A stretch of 64,000 nt of DNA from an uncultured Sutterella sp. (GCA_958347955.1 CATVXH010000010.1:10766-74765); one strand, 5' to 3'; positions 43,250-53,538 are shown, numbered from the stretch's first letter. The notes: generated from the letters alone by a model not told the origin. Program-made: numbers and translations.

Positions 43250-45340
43250 TTACTGTCCTTTCAATAATGCAAGCATCTGCTCTTGATCAATGACCTTAAC
43301 TCCCAAGGCTTGAGCCTTCTCAAGCTTGCTGCCCGCTTCGGCGCCCGCTACAACATAATCCGTCTTTTTGCTGACGCTTGAAGCAACCTTTGCCCCTTGA
43401 GCCAAAAGCAACGCCTTGGCTTCTTCACGCCCCATGGACGGAAGTGTGCCGGTAAGCACAAAGGTTTTCCCTGAGACAGCCTCATTGACCGCGCTTTCCT
43501 GAGGCATCGGCCAATGAACACCTTGCGCGATTAAATTTTCAATCACTTTGCGGTTGTGATCCTCTTCAAAAAAATGAATGATGGATTGCGCGATCACCTC
43601 TCCGACATCATTCACTTTGACCAACTCTTCAGCGCCGGCATCCATCAAAGCCTGAAGACTCTTAAAATGAGCGGCCAAATCCCGAGCCGTGCTTTCCCCC
43701 ACGTGACGGATCCCCAAAGCGTAAATAAAACGCGCAAGCGTGGTTTCCTTACTCTTTTGAAGAGCTTCAAGTAAATTCGAGGCGCTCTTTTTTCCAAAAC
43801 GTTCCAACAGCAAAAGTTTATCTTCTGTGAGACGATAAAGATCCGCGGGGGTTTGAATCAACTGCGCTTCAAGCAGCTGATCAATAACCTTCTCCCCCAA
43901 TCCGTCAATATTGAGCGCTAAACGGGAGGCAAAATGCACAAGCGACTCCCGACGTTGAGCCGGGCAAAAAAGACCCCCCGTGCAACGCGTGTCCTTTTCC
44001 TCCTCATCGCGGTAAGTCTCGGAGCCGCACACAGGGCATTTATCAGGCATTACAAAGTCACGCTCCGTTCCCGTCCGTCTTTCGGACAACACTCGAACAA
44101 CTTCAGGGATCACGTCACCGGCCCGGCGAACAACCACAGTGTCTCCGATTTTCAGTCCTAACTCCGCAATAAAGTCCTCATTGTGAAGAGTGGCGTTGGA
44201 AACAGTCACTCCGCCCACGAAAACCGGTTTTAAACGTGCCACAGGCGTCAGTTTGCCGGTTCTGCCCACTTGCACATCGATATCCTGAACAACGGTGAGC
44301 GCCTCTTCCGGCGGATACTTATGGGCGCAGGCCCAACGTGGCTCACGGGAAATAAAGCCTAATTCGTTTTGTTGGGCAAGACTGTTGACTTTGTACACCA
44401 CGCCGTCGATTTCAAACGGCAAACTCTGCCGAATAGACTTCACCCAATCGTGAAATTCGGCGAGCGCTTTCCAACCTCGCACAACCCGTCGTTGCTTGGC
44501 AACCGGGAATCCCCATTTTTCCAATCGATCCAAAATCGCGCTGTGACTCAAAGCCACCGCTTCACTGATTTCCCCCAATCCATAGGCGTAAAAAGAGAGT
44601 TTCCTTTTTGCCGTAACCTTAGGATCGAGCTGGCGGAGACACCCGGCGGCAGCGTTGCGGGGATTGACAAAGGGCTTTTGTCCTTCGAGACGTTGCTCAT
44701 CATTGAGTCTCTCGAAATCGGCCTTATGCATAATCACTTCGCCGCGCACTTCAAGGATATCGGGAACTCCTTGAGGCAAACGCAGGGGAATCGTTCGAAT
44801 CGTCTTCACATTGGCAGTCACGTCTTCACCGACAAGACCGTCACCGCGAGTCGCCGCTGACACAAGGATGCCTGACTCGTAGCGCAGATTCATCGCCAAA
44901 CCGTCGAATTTTAATTCGACATCATATTCCACCTCTTCGTCGGTCTCGGCAAGACCCAAGCCCTTGCGAACCCGTTCGTCAAAAGCTTTGGCCCCCTCAG
45001 CCTCAAAGTCGGTTTCCGTGTGAATCGAGAGCATGGGCACGGCATGACGCACCTTAATCAAATCGCTGCGCGCGGCTCCCCCCACCCGTTCAGTAGGCGA
45101 AGCCTCGGACTTAAGTTCCGGATGCGCTTTTTCCAACTCACTGAGTTCTCGAAAAGCTTTATCGTATTCACTGTCGGGGACAGTGGGCGCATCCAACACG
45201 TAATACTCGTAGTTCCATCGCTCGAGATCTTTTTCCAACAGGCGCATCCGTGATGCGACTTTTTCTAAATCCTCTTTGGACTCTTGAGCCGGAACATCGT
45301 CAAACAAACTTAAAGTGCTGTCAAGGGTGGATTTTGTCAT
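43250..45340 (-). CDS. ligA: NAD-dependent DNA ligase
   Basis: This 696-residue ligase seals nicks in replication and repair. Domains in order are an Ia domain that binds NMN, the nucleotidyltransferase with the adenylated Lys in E-L-K-F-D-G, an OB fold, a four-Cys zinc finger (C-P-V-C ... C-P-A-Q), helix-hairpin-helix motifs, and a C-terminal BRCT domain (K-T-F-V-L-T-G-T-L). I use the ATG at 45340; a TTG at 45346 is also in frame. No clear ribosome-binding site is seen, and the zipA terminator ends just upstream, so its expression is unusual. Order smc-zipA-ligA is conserved in betaproteobacteria. Confidence 0.94.
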   Translation of the reverse strand: MTKSTLDSTLSLFDDVPAQESKEDLEKVASRMRLLEKDLERWNYEYYVLDAPTVPDSEYDKAFRELSELEKAHPELKSEASPTERVGGAARSDLIKVRHAVPMLSIHTETDFEAEGAKAFDERVRKGLGLAETDEEVEYDVELKFDGLAMNLRYESGILVSAATRGDGLVGEDVTANVKTIRTIPLRLPQGVPDILEVRGEVIMHKADFERLNDEQRLEGQKPFVNPRNAAAGCLRQLDPKVTAKRKLSFYAYGLGEISEAVALSHSAILDRLEKWGFPVAKQRRVVRGWKALAEFHDWVKSIRQSLPFEIDGVVYKVNSLAQQNELGFISREPRWACAHKYPPEEALTVVQDIDVQVGRTGKLTPVARLKPVFVGGVTVSNATLHNEDFIAELGLKIGDTVVVRRAGDVIPEVVRVLSERRTGTERDFVMPDKCPVCGSETYRDEEEKDTRCTGGLFCPAQRRESLVHFASRLALNIDGLGEKVIDQLLEAQLIQTPADLYRLTEDKLLLLERFGKKSASNLLEALQKSKETTLARFIYALGIRHVGESTARDLAAHFKSLQALMDAGAEELVKVNDVGEVIAQSIIHFFEEDHNRKVIENLIAQGVHWPMPQESAVNEAVSGKTFVLTGTLPSMGREEAKALLLAQGAKVASSVSKKTDYVVAGAEAGSKLEKAQALGVKVIDQEQMLALLKGQ

Positions 45341-45344
45341 GGGC

Positions 45345-45372
45345 AAAAAGAGCGACCCTCAGGGCCGCTCTT
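45345..45372 (-). terminator. Terminator of zipA directly upstream of ligA
   Basis: A stem AAGAGCGACCC/GGGCCGCTCTT (45348-45358 with 45362-45372, one mismatch) with a 3-nt loop is followed on the minus strand by five T residues. The ligA start codon begins only about five bases further on, so readthrough or attenuation would control ligA. Confidence 0.7.
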
Positions 45373-45385
45373 AAGAAATAGTCAA

Positions 45386-46735
45386 TTAGTCGCGAGTGAA
45401 AAGCACGCGGGCTCGGGCGCTGCCCGGTTCGATATCCGCCGCGTACATCTCTTCGTAATATTTTTTAAGCTGGATGTTAATGGACTGGGCCGATTCCGTG
45501 TTAATCGGTCTGTCACGGGTGTCCTGCAGCTGCAGATTCAGCCGAGCGCACAAATCATTGGCCACGGTGAATAAAGTGCGAAGAGGATTACTGTCGGGAT
45601 GAGCCAAGGGCGCATCCAAGGCAAGCGAAAGATAACGCCTGTCAAAATCATCCTGATGCAGGAAAATCGTGGCCTCCGCAATGTGCTTGACGCTACCCAA
45701 GAAATAACGCATGGGATTGAGTTGGGTAAATCCCGCCAAGCGGGCCGCTTCAGCCACATCATTCGGATTGAGCGGTTCTTTTGAGGCCATGACAAAGTTC
45801 AACTGCACATCCAAACGCATGACATTCTTGTAGAGCTTTTGCGCGCGCGTGACAATTTCATGCGAAGACTCCATCTCCGTGTCTGCTTCAAGAGCAATGC
45901 CGTTTTGCTGCACAACATTGAGGAAGCGACTGGCGTCCATCTCGTTGATACACGTGCGACGGTTAGCCAAAAGAAGCACAGCGGCCAATTCGGTGTAGCG
46001 CCCCACAGGGCTGGGTTGATACCAGCGTTTATTATCCGCCCGGCGCACATAAAGACGAAGCGGCAAACCCAACTTCTGGAAATTGGTCACCATGTCCATC
46101 ATTCTTGTGCCGTCGACAGCCTTTGTGCATTGAATGAAAGCCACGCTATCGGTCACTCGGTCATACTGAATGCGCGCCAAGCCTTCTTTTGGGAAAATAC
46201 TGGCAGCCGGAGCAACCTCCTCGACGGGTTGTTGCTGCTTTTCTTCAAGCTCAGTGACGTTATTGAACAACTCTTCCTGATGCGGCTCGGGCTTTTGCTC
46301 TTCGGTTGACACCGTGGGAGCAACTGTTGCAACGTCTGCCGGAGCCGGAGTCGGAGTCGGCTCAACTGACTTGGGCTTATCAACTCCTAACACCGCCGCT
46401 TCCCATTCGTCGGTCGATGGCTTCAAGTTGATCCCAGAAGCGGGCTCCTTATCATGTTCTGACACGTCGGTGACGACAAACGGAGGATTTTTCTCACCGG
46501 TGAGAGAATCCACCCCCAACACATTTTCATCGGAATCTTCTGGCTGAGAACGAACAAAAGACCTGTTGCTTTTATTGTTCAACTTTCCGTTCTCTCCGTA
46601 GATATCCTCTCTAGGTTCCCTACTGATGCCGACCATCCCTCTGGAGTTTTTCTTGGCTTCCATTCGGGACCACAAAAACAAGCCCACCAATATCACGGCC
46701 GCGCCGATCACCAGGAAAAGAACTGTCTCATTCAT
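45386..46735 (-). CDS. zipA: Cell division protein ZipA
   Basis: This 449-residue divisome protein anchors FtsZ to the inner membrane. An N-terminal membrane helix (about residues 5-22) is followed by a charged region, a long Pro/Ala/Glu-rich unstructured linker, and the C-terminal FtsZ-binding domain (about 195-440). The linker is longer than in E. coli (328 residues in total). It lies between smc and ligA, on the minus strand, with a terminator at its end. Confidence 0.9.
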   Translation of the reverse strand: MNETVLFLVIGAAVILVGLFLWSRMEAKKNSRGMVGISREPREDIYGENGKLNNKSNRSFVRSQPEDSDENVLGVDSLTGEKNPPFVVTDVSEHDKEPASGINLKPSTDEWEAAVLGVDKPKSVEPTPTPAPADVATVAPTVSTEEQKPEPHQEELFNNVTELEEKQQQPVEEVAPAASIFPKEGLARIQYDRVTDSVAFIQCTKAVDGTRMMDMVTNFQKLGLPLRLYVRRADNKRWYQPSPVGRYTELAAVLLLANRRTCINEMDASRFLNVVQQNGIALEADTEMESSHEIVTRAQKLYKNVMRLDVQLNFVMASKEPLNPNDVAEAARLAGFTQLNPMRYFLGSVKHIAEATIFLHQDDFDRRYLSLALDAPLAHPDSNPLRTLFTVANDLCARLNLQLQDTRDRPINTESAQSINIQLKKYYEEMYAADIEPGSARARVLFTRD

Positions 46736-46924
46736 AAGTAAAACCTCTAAAGCGCCGCGCCTTTAGGCGCAAGGCGTCTCACCGAACTCATAATCTCGGT
46801 ATTCATTCGAACACAATCTGCTATTTTAGAGCAAGGCGACGGATCTTTTCAGTCTTAAACAAGAATTTTTCCGATACTGAAAAAGAACTTCTCAGTCTCG
46901 CATCCGTTTTGGAAACTTTCCCAA

Positions 46925-49900
46925 TCACCGCCCCTGAGGCTTCTGAGCGTAACGGCTTGCTTCCGCGATATCAACGCTCACCACGCGCGACACTCCGGGC
47001 TCCTTCATTGTCACACCGATCAATTGATTGGTGTGTTCCATCGTTACCCGGTGGTGCGTGATCATCATAAATTGCGTGTTCTCGCTCATTGCGCCGACCA
47101 GCCGCGACAAACGCTCCTGATTAGCCTCATCCAAAGGCGCGTCAATTTCATCCAACAGACAGAAAGGCGCGGGATTTAATGTGAAGAACGCAAAAACCAA
47201 AGCCGTGGCCGTGAGGGTCAATTCGCCGCCGGAGAGTTGCCGAATAGAATGATTATGTTTGCCGGGAGGATTGGCAAACATTTCAATCCCCGCCTCAAGC
47301 GCATCGTCGCTTGTCATCTCCAGGCGCGCGTGTCCTCCGTTAAAGAGCTGCGTGAATTTTTGGTTGAAAGCTTCGTTCACACGATTGAACGTGTCGGTCA
47401 GTAAAGACCGGGTTTCCTGATCAATCTTTTTAATAGCCGCTTCGATAGTGGCGATGGCCTGCTGCAAGTCAAGCACTTCATGATCAATCCGCTCAACTTC
47501 GGCTGTTTGAATCTTTAATTGTTCAAGGGCCGCGTGGTTCACGGCACCCAGAGCGGCCATTTCTCGAGCGATACGCTCAACATTCAAACGCAAGGCGTTA
47601 AGTTTCGGCCGTTCGGATTCATAACGCGCTCTCAGAGCGGCTTCATCAAAATCGAGCTCCTCTAGACGACTTTTAACTGTCCCGTACTCCACTTCATGCT
47701 GACCGCGCTTGGCAATGAGATCACCCATGCGGTTTTGTTCCCTGCGCTTAGCCTCTTCGAAAAATTCCAAAGACTTTTCACTTTCGGATAATTTCGTCTC
47801 AATCCCAGTGAGCACAGCTTTAGCCTCTTCGAGAGACTTTAACGCCTGCTCGCGTTTGCCTAGCAATTGTTCAAGACCGACTTTCTGGCTGTCTTCATCA
47901 AGCTCTTCTAGGCCAGCGCTCACATGTTCAATTTTTTCACGCAACTCCTCTTGCTCGTTTTGAGCCAAAAGTTGAGCGCGTTGCGCCTCACCGATCCTTT
48001 CCTTAAGTGTTTTCAACGTGAGTTCAATTTCTCGCTGTGTATAAGCGAAAACATTGAATTCCTGTTCAGCCCGGCGAGATTCTTCACGCACGGCCTCCCA
48101 AGCCATGCGCGCGTCCTCTGACTTTTGCTGACGAGCCGCCACCTCTTCATCAAGAGCGCTGAAACGCTCATCGGCCTCATCAATCGCGGCAACCGTTTCT
48201 TCAAGTTCCTCTTGAGCTTCCTCTATCCAAGCCCCCAATTCCTCGCTTCGATTTCTGTAAGCTTCAATGGCGGCGGTCATCCGAGTCACCTCAAGCGCCA
48301 GTTCACTTTCTTTGAGTCGGACAGATTCAAAGTGAGTATTGGCGTTTTGAAGCCTTTCAGACATTTGGGACACTTGCATGTGAGCTTGCCCCATCTGTTG
48401 ATGAAGCCTCTCAAGCTCATGCCGCAGATTCACCGCATCTTCTTCTAAAGTCGTTATTTCAGCGCGGCGGGATAATAAGCCGGTTGAATCATCGGCCCAA
48501 AAATTCACGCTGACCTTATCGATGATGTGCCCTTGCGGAGTGACAAAATGGGCACCCTCGGGCAATAGCCCTATGCGTGAAAGCGCCTCTTTGACGTTGT
48601 CGGCAACAAAATAATGCGAAAGCCAACGCGTCAGCGCCGCGCGTGTCTCATCATTTCGATGGTCAAAATGAAGTTTTTCAATCAAACCTGTTAAGCCCTC
48701 GGGCACCGGCCGCTGATCAATCGGTAAAACCGTCGAATAGAAAGTTAATTTGGCCGGAGGCGCGATGAGTTCAAAGCCTGCGGCCATGTTGAGATTGGAA
48801 ATGCCCAAAGCATTGACACGTTCGCGAAGAACAGCCTCAAGCGCTCGAGTCCATTGAGGCTGCACATCGAGTTTTTCAAAAAGTCTGGCTAATCCTGAAA
48901 GCCCCTGACGACTTAACCACTCAGACAACTTATCGCCGGTGAGACTCTTTTCCTCAAGTTCTTTCAAGGTTGCCAACTTTGCCGTGATAGCGGCCAGGCG
49001 CTGCTCTTTAGCATGAATTTCAGCCTGTGAAGCCGAAAGTTTTTCGCGGGACTCTTCCAACATAGCCTGAGATTCTTCCCGCTCCTCTTTAAGCGCTTCA
49101 CTATCCTCTTTGACGATTGCCAACTCTTCCTTCAGAGCTTCAAATCGTCCCATGTCCGGCGCCTCGGTTTGGGCGGACTCCCGTTTAAATTTTTCCAACC
49201 GTAGAGTCAGTTCCTCTTTAGTCTTCGAAAGCCTCGCCAACTCCAGTGACAAAGCGCGCGATTCATTTTCAATGCGTTGAGACTCTTGCTGAAGCGCTTC
49301 AAAAGCCTTAGCTTTCTCTTGCGCGACTTCTTCGGCCACCGCTTTTTTTTCTTCCAGCGCCGCTTCCCGCTCATTGGCGCTGGCCACTAACTCTTCCTTT
49401 TCTTCCAGTTCGGCCGATAATGTCCGGATTCTCTCTCCTTGAGCCGTGATTTCCCGAGTGCGAGCTTCAAGCATCGAACGGTAACTTTCAAGCTGGGTTT
49501 TCATCAAAGTGCGCCGTTCAATAATTGAACGAATATTGCCTTCAACCGCAGAAATCTGTTTGTCAACCTCGGCCAATGACTGGGTCTTACCCAGTACGGT
49601 GATATTGGCGTCATTTAAATGAGAACGTTCTTGCTGAAGTGTTTGACGCAGCTTGGACAGATCCGCTTCATTTTGACCGACATTGGCTTGAGCCTGGGCA
49701 ATCTGGGTGTTAATGCGGTCAATCGCGTTTTTCGCTTCAACCATCTGAGTGAACCACCATAGTGATTCCTGCGCCTGACGCTCGTGATTTAATTTTTGAT
49801 ACTGCTCGGCTACCCGCGCCTCTTCCTCGAGGCGCTTTAAAGATTCACGGCGAGTGACTTGCAAATCGCTCACCCGCTCAAGGTTGGCACGGGTGCTGGC

Positions 49901-50452
49901 TAATTTGGACTCCGCTTCTTTGCGACGTTTTTTGTATTTTGAGACACCGGCCGCTTCTTCGAGATATTCTCTGCGCTTTTCCGGAGAGTCCTTCGCAAAC
50001 TCAGTCACCATGCCCTGACTGATAATCGCATAGGAGTTCGCGCCAAGTCCCGTACCCATAAAAAGGTCACGAACATCAGTGGCGCGCACCTGTTGATTAT
50101 TAATTAGATAAGAGCTCGTGTTGTCACGCGTCAAGATGCGCTTGACGGAAATATCCGTATAAGCTCCCCAGGGTCCCTGCAGCGTCGCGTCACTATTGTC
50201 AAAAACCAATTCGACCATCGCGCGACCGGCTGGTTTGCGGTTATCTGAACCCGCAAAAATTAGTTCGCTCATGCTTTTGCAGCGCAGGTCACTGGCTTTG
50301 CCTTCACCCAACGCCCAACGAACGGCTTCGATCACATTGGATTTACCGCATCCATTTGGCCCCACAATCCCGACGATGGATGAGGGCACTTCTATGGTGG
50401 TGAGATCAGCAAACGATTTAAAACCGCTGATGCGAATTTGACGCAAACGCAC
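46925..50452 (-). CDS. smc: Chromosome segregation protein SMC
   Basis: This 1175-residue condensin ATPase has an N-terminal Walker A (G-P-N-G-C-G-K-S-N near residue 33), two very long coiled coils, a hinge domain (about residues 510-660), and the C-terminal half-ATPase with signature L-S-G-G-E and Walker B L-L-D-E-I-D-A-P-L-D. The coiled coils are unusually rich in Glu, Lys and Gln with few prolines, as expected. It compacts and separates chromosomes with ScpA and ScpB, which are not in this window. Confidence 0.96.
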   Translation of the reverse strand: MRLRQIRISGFKSFADLTTIEVPSSIVGIVGPNGCGKSNVIEAVRWALGEGKASDLRCKSMSELIFAGSDNRKPAGRAMVELVFDNSDATLQGPWGAYTDISVKRILTRDNTSSYLINNQQVRATDVRDLFMGTGLGANSYAIISQGMVTEFAKDSPEKRREYLEEAAGVSKYKKRRKEAESKLASTRANLERVSDLQVTRRESLKRLEEEARVAEQYQKLNHERQAQESLWWFTQMVEAKNAIDRINTQIAQAQANVGQNEADLSKLRQTLQQERSHLNDANITVLGKTQSLAEVDKQISAVEGNIRSIIERRTLMKTQLESYRSMLEARTREITAQGERIRTLSAELEEKEELVASANEREAALEEKKAVAEEVAQEKAKAFEALQQESQRIENESRALSLELARLSKTKEELTLRLEKFKRESAQTEAPDMGRFEALKEELAIVKEDSEALKEEREESQAMLEESREKLSASQAEIHAKEQRLAAITAKLATLKELEEKSLTGDKLSEWLSRQGLSGLARLFEKLDVQPQWTRALEAVLRERVNALGISNLNMAAGFELIAPPAKLTFYSTVLPIDQRPVPEGLTGLIEKLHFDHRNDETRAALTRWLSHYFVADNVKEALSRIGLLPEGAHFVTPQGHIIDKVSVNFWADDSTGLLSRRAEITTLEEDAVNLRHELERLHQQMGQAHMQVSQMSERLQNANTHFESVRLKESELALEVTRMTAAIEAYRNRSEELGAWIEEAQEELEETVAAIDEADERFSALDEEVAARQQKSEDARMAWEAVREESRRAEQEFNVFAYTQREIELTLKTLKERIGEAQRAQLLAQNEQEELREKIEHVSAGLEELDEDSQKVGLEQLLGKREQALKSLEEAKAVLTGIETKLSESEKSLEFFEEAKRREQNRMGDLIAKRGQHEVEYGTVKSRLEELDFDEAALRARYESERPKLNALRLNVERIAREMAALGAVNHAALEQLKIQTAEVERIDHEVLDLQQAIATIEAAIKKIDQETRSLLTDTFNRVNEAFNQKFTQLFNGGHARLEMTSDDALEAGIEMFANPPGKHNHSIRQLSGGELTLTATALVFAFFTLNPAPFCLLDEIDAPLDEANQERLSRLVGAMSENTQFMMITHHRVTMEHTNQLIGVTMKEPGVSRVVSVDIAEASRYAQKPQGR

Positions 50453-50495
50453 GAGATTATGTTCCTAACAGTAAAAGTGACTGATTTTAAAAACA

Positions 50496-50519
50496 AAAAG
50501 GGCGCCTTGTCCAGGCGCC
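50496..50519 (-). terminator. Terminator of the TRIC-type channel gene
   Basis: A GGCGCCT/AGGCGCC stem (50501-50507 with 50513-50519) is followed on the minus strand by C and five T residues. A second small hairpin (CTGCC/GGCAG) lies just upstream at 50524-50543. Confidence 0.8.
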
Positions 50520-50559
50520 GCCACTGCCTTTTCCCCGATAGGCAGCGTTTAATTTTTAA

Positions 50560-51261
50560 TTATTGACGACGATCCCTGTCTGTTTCGGGGGACGGATCCT
50601 CATGAATAAACGTATCGTGGTAGGCGATTCTCCAAGAGCGGTAATAGCACCACATGCGGAAAAAGCAAATAAAAAGCGATCCAACCCAAATGCTGAGCGT
50701 GTTGTCAAACCCGAGTTCTATCATTGCAATATAGAGCCAGCAACCCGCGAAAGCCACAGAGCCATAGGGTTGGTGGTCATAGATAAGCGAAGGCTTAATG
50801 TTTAAAAACGTGTCCCGGCACAGTCCCCCGAATACGCCTGTTGCCACACCGCAAAGGACAGCGGGAAGATAAGGCACGCCGAGATTCACACCGTGACTGG
50901 TACCGACCGCTGAGAAAAAGCCCAAACCGATGGCATCGCTCCAAACAAACACGTCGTAAGACAAATGCTTTTTATAGAAGCGGAAAATCATCGGAGTGAA
51001 GATCGTAATCAAAAGCACCAACCAAACCAGTTCTTGGTTGGCAATCCAGTACATTGGGCGGCGATCAATCAGCAAGTCGCGAACAATCCCTCCGCCGAAA
51101 GCCGTGGAAAAAGCCAGCACGAAAATGCCAACCGGATCGCACTTCATTCGGATACCGATCAGCACACCGGCAAACGCAAATGCCACAATACCGATCACAT
51201 CGGTGAGATACAGGAGATCAACTTTGTTGTAAAAAGCAAGCAGAGTCGCCGAGATATCCAT
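50560..51261 (-). CDS. Trimeric intracellular cation (TRIC) channel family protein
   Basis: This 233-residue membrane protein has seven helices in two inverted repeats of three with an extra C-terminal helix. The two repeat motifs F-G-G-G-I-V-R-D and F-G-G-L-C-R-D are both present; these are hallmarks of the TRIC/UPF0126 family that includes E. coli YicG and YadS. Relatives form trimeric monovalent-cation channels. The C-terminal tail is charged and cytoplasmic. It is a single-gene unit. Confidence 0.9.
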   Translation of the reverse strand: MDISATLLAFYNKVDLLYLTDVIGIVAFAFAGVLIGIRMKCDPVGIFVLAFSTAFGGGIVRDLLIDRRPMYWIANQELVWLVLLITIFTPMIFRFYKKHLSYDVFVWSDAIGLGFFSAVGTSHGVNLGVPYLPAVLCGVATGVFGGLCRDTFLNIKPSLIYDHQPYGSVAFAGCWLYIAMIELGFDNTLSIWVGSLFICFFRMWCYYRSWRIAYHDTFIHEDPSPETDRDRRQ

Positions 51262-51340
51262 AATTTAAAGTTCAAATGATTGGTTGAAATAAAATTTTCG
51301 ACATTTTAAGCAATTTCAAGTTTTGCATCAAAAGCTATAA

Positions 51341-51368
51341 AAAAACTCCTCCGCACGGAGGAGTTTTT
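51341..51368. terminator. Bidirectional terminator after the phosphoribosyltransferase gene
   Basis: A 13-bp stem AAAAACTCCTCCG/CGGAGGAGTTTTT (51341-51353 with 51356-51368) lies at the end of the purA operon; A and T runs on both sides suit either direction. Confidence 0.9.
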
Positions 51369-51383
51369 ATTTAGAACAAAGAG

Positions 51384-51914
51384 TTACTCAATAAATTTTT
51401 CAGGGATTTCGAACCGATGTTCCCGGAGCTTTTCAATACCCATTGCGTCGTACCGTTCAAACGGTTGATGAATCCAGGGGTTGTTATCAAGAAATTCACA
51501 CCAGTAATCGGGAGTGAACACTGAGTGAGATTTCCACCAAAGCACCGCGACACGAATTTCCGTAATGGCCGGGTACTGTTTCTTCAAGTGATCGATTACC
51601 TGGACAAGCGTATTACCGGAATCCACCATGTCATCGACCAGAAGCAGACGACCGGCTATCTCACCACCCGTCTTGGTAATGAAAGAGGCAATGTCCAAAT
51701 CGCCCTGCTGCTTACCTGCCGCTTCACGATAAGAACTCGTTGCCAGAATGGCCAGGGGCATATCATGGACGCGTGAAAAGATATCGCCAACCCGCATGCC
51801 GCCTCGGGCAAGACACAAAATGCAATCGAAATCGTAACCTTCATCGGCTACTTTCAATATGAGCTGCTCGACGAGGTCGTCGTATTCTTCCTGGTTTACA
51901 AACAGATCGGTCAT
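51384..51914 (-). CDS. Purine-type phosphoribosyltransferase
   Basis: This 176-residue type I phosphoribosyltransferase has the PRPP-binding signature L-L-L-V-D-D-M-V-D-S-G-N-T-L near residue 88, and an N-terminal L-A-R-G-G-M-x-x-G-D substrate loop. It resembles the small xanthine/hypoxanthine-type enzymes (Gpt-like) that salvage purine bases. Exact base preference is unknown. It lies 43 bp after purA, and the purA-phosphoribosyltransferase pair is a common betaproteobacterial arrangement, so a purine salvage link is supported by context. Confidence 0.85.
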   Translation of the reverse strand: MTDLFVNQEEYDDLVEQLILKVADEGYDFDCILCLARGGMRVGDIFSRVHDMPLAILATSSYREAAGKQQGDLDIASFITKTGGEIAGRLLLVDDMVDSGNTLVQVIDHLKKQYPAITEIRVAVLWWKSHSVFTPDYWCEFLDNNPWIHQPFERYDAMGIEKLREHRFEIPEKFIE

Positions 51915-51957
51915 AAGACTTCAAGGGGCGGCCGCAACCGCCCCTCCCTATATTAGT

Positions 51958-53253
51958 TTATTTAGTAAACGGATTATCAAGCATGATGGTTTGCGAGCGA
52001 TCGGGACCGGTCGAAACCACCGCGATCGGGCAACCGGCGACCTCCGACAAACGCTGCAGATAACGCTTAGCCGTCTCGGGCAAGTCTTCCCAGCGGGTAA
52101 CGCCAAAGGTGCTTTCCTTCCAACCAGGGAAGTCTTCATAAATGACTTCGCATTGTGCGCAAGCTTCGGCGCCATATGGCATCACTTCCACTTCTTCGCC
52201 CTGGTATTTGTAGCCGACACCCAAACGAACGGTATCCAATCCATCCAACACATCGAGCTTCATAACAGCCAAACCGCGCAAACCGTTAATCTGCACGGCA
52301 CGGCGCATCGCAGCGCCGTCAAACCAACCGCAACGGCGCGGACGTCCGGTCACCGCTCCGTACTCGTAACCCTTGTCACGCAAGTGCTGACCGATCTCGT
52401 TATTGAGTTCGGTCGGGAAAGGACCTTCACCCACGCGAGTGCAATACGCCTTGGTGATACCCAAAACATAATCGATTCTGTGGGCTCCGACCCCGGCGCC
52501 GGAACAAACAGCGCCGGCGACCGTATTCGAACTTGTCACGTACGGATAGGTGCCGTGATCAATATCAAGCATGGAACCTTGAGCGCCTTCAAACAGGAAC
52601 GACTTGCCTTCATCCATAAGCTTATTGATGGTGTAGGACACATCGGTGAGCATGGGCTTGATTCGAGGCGCATAGGCGAGCGTCTCATCGATCACTTTGT
52701 TGATGTCAAGCGGTTGAGCGCCGAGCAGTTGAGTCAACTCGAAATTGTGATACTCCATCACATCGCGCACACGCTCAATGAAAAACTTTTCATTAAAAAG
52801 GTCCGCCACTCGAACACCGCGTCGAGCCACCTTGTCTTCATAGGTCGGACCGATGCCGCGACCGGTCGTGCCGATTTTCTTGGCTCCGGCGGCGGCTTCA
52901 CGGGCGTGATCCAAAGCGACGTGATACGGCATCACCAAAGGAGCGTTGCCGGAAACACGGATCCGGTGCTCGGCCTCGCAGCCGTGATCGCGCAACTGTT
53001 CGATTTCACCGAAAAAGGCCTCAGGACAGAACACGATGCCGTTGCCAAGATAGCAGGTCATCGTCGGGTGCATGATGCCAGACGGAATCAATCGAAGAAT
53101 TGTTTTATGTCCATTGATCACTAAAGTGTGACCGGCGTTGTGACCGCCGTTGAAACGCACCACACCGTCAACTTTTTCTGTGAGCCAGTCAACAATCTTG
53201 CCTTTACCTTCGTCACCCCATTGAGCGCCGACCACGACAACATTCTTAGCCAT
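51958..53253 (-). CDS. purA: Adenylosuccinate synthetase
   Basis: This 431-residue GTP-dependent enzyme joins IMP and aspartate in AMP synthesis. The N-terminal Q-W-G-D-E-G-K-G-K and N-G-G-H-N-A-G-H-T motifs are intact, as are G-T-T-G-R-G-I-G-P and the R-P-R-R-C-G-W-F-D segment. Length is the same as E. coli PurA within one residue. In many betaproteobacteria hisZ precedes it; here that position is taken by queF on the other strand. Confidence 0.97.
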   Translation of the reverse strand: MAKNVVVVGAQWGDEGKGKIVDWLTEKVDGVVRFNGGHNAGHTLVINGHKTILRLIPSGIMHPTMTCYLGNGIVFCPEAFFGEIEQLRDHGCEAEHRIRVSGNAPLVMPYHVALDHAREAAAGAKKIGTTGRGIGPTYEDKVARRGVRVADLFNEKFFIERVRDVMEYHNFELTQLLGAQPLDINKVIDETLAYAPRIKPMLTDVSYTINKLMDEGKSFLFEGAQGSMLDIDHGTYPYVTSSNTVAGAVCSGAGVGAHRIDYVLGITKAYCTRVGEGPFPTELNNEIGQHLRDKGYEYGAVTGRPRRCGWFDGAAMRRAVQINGLRGLAVMKLDVLDGLDTVRLGVGYKYQGEEVEVMPYGAEACAQCEVIYEDFPGWKESTFGVTRWEDLPETAKRYLQRLSEVAGCPIAVVSTGPDRSQTIMLDNPFTK

Positions 53254-53538
53254 TTTTCATCCCCAAGAAAGCAATAAAAACTTGAAAATGGTAATGAGCA
53301 ATCGCCATTACTCGCAACCTTCTTATTATGACTGAAGTCACCGCATTTTTGTAGTCCTTGCCGGACGCTTCCGGTCTAAACAACTCAACTTTGAAGAGGG
53401 ATTCGGATTGCCTTCTTGTATTCACCCCATTAATGAGGTGCTTTTACGATGAAATTGATACAATCGCCGGCAAGAGTTAAAAGCCAAAGATGCATGCGGC
53501 CGCATGCAAATATTCTCAAAGATACTCCGAGGAAAGTC

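Noticed and set aside
53254..53538. preQ1 riboswitch upstream of queF
   Set aside because: I looked for the compact H-type pseudoknot with its C-rich loop and A-rich tail before the queF start and did not find one.
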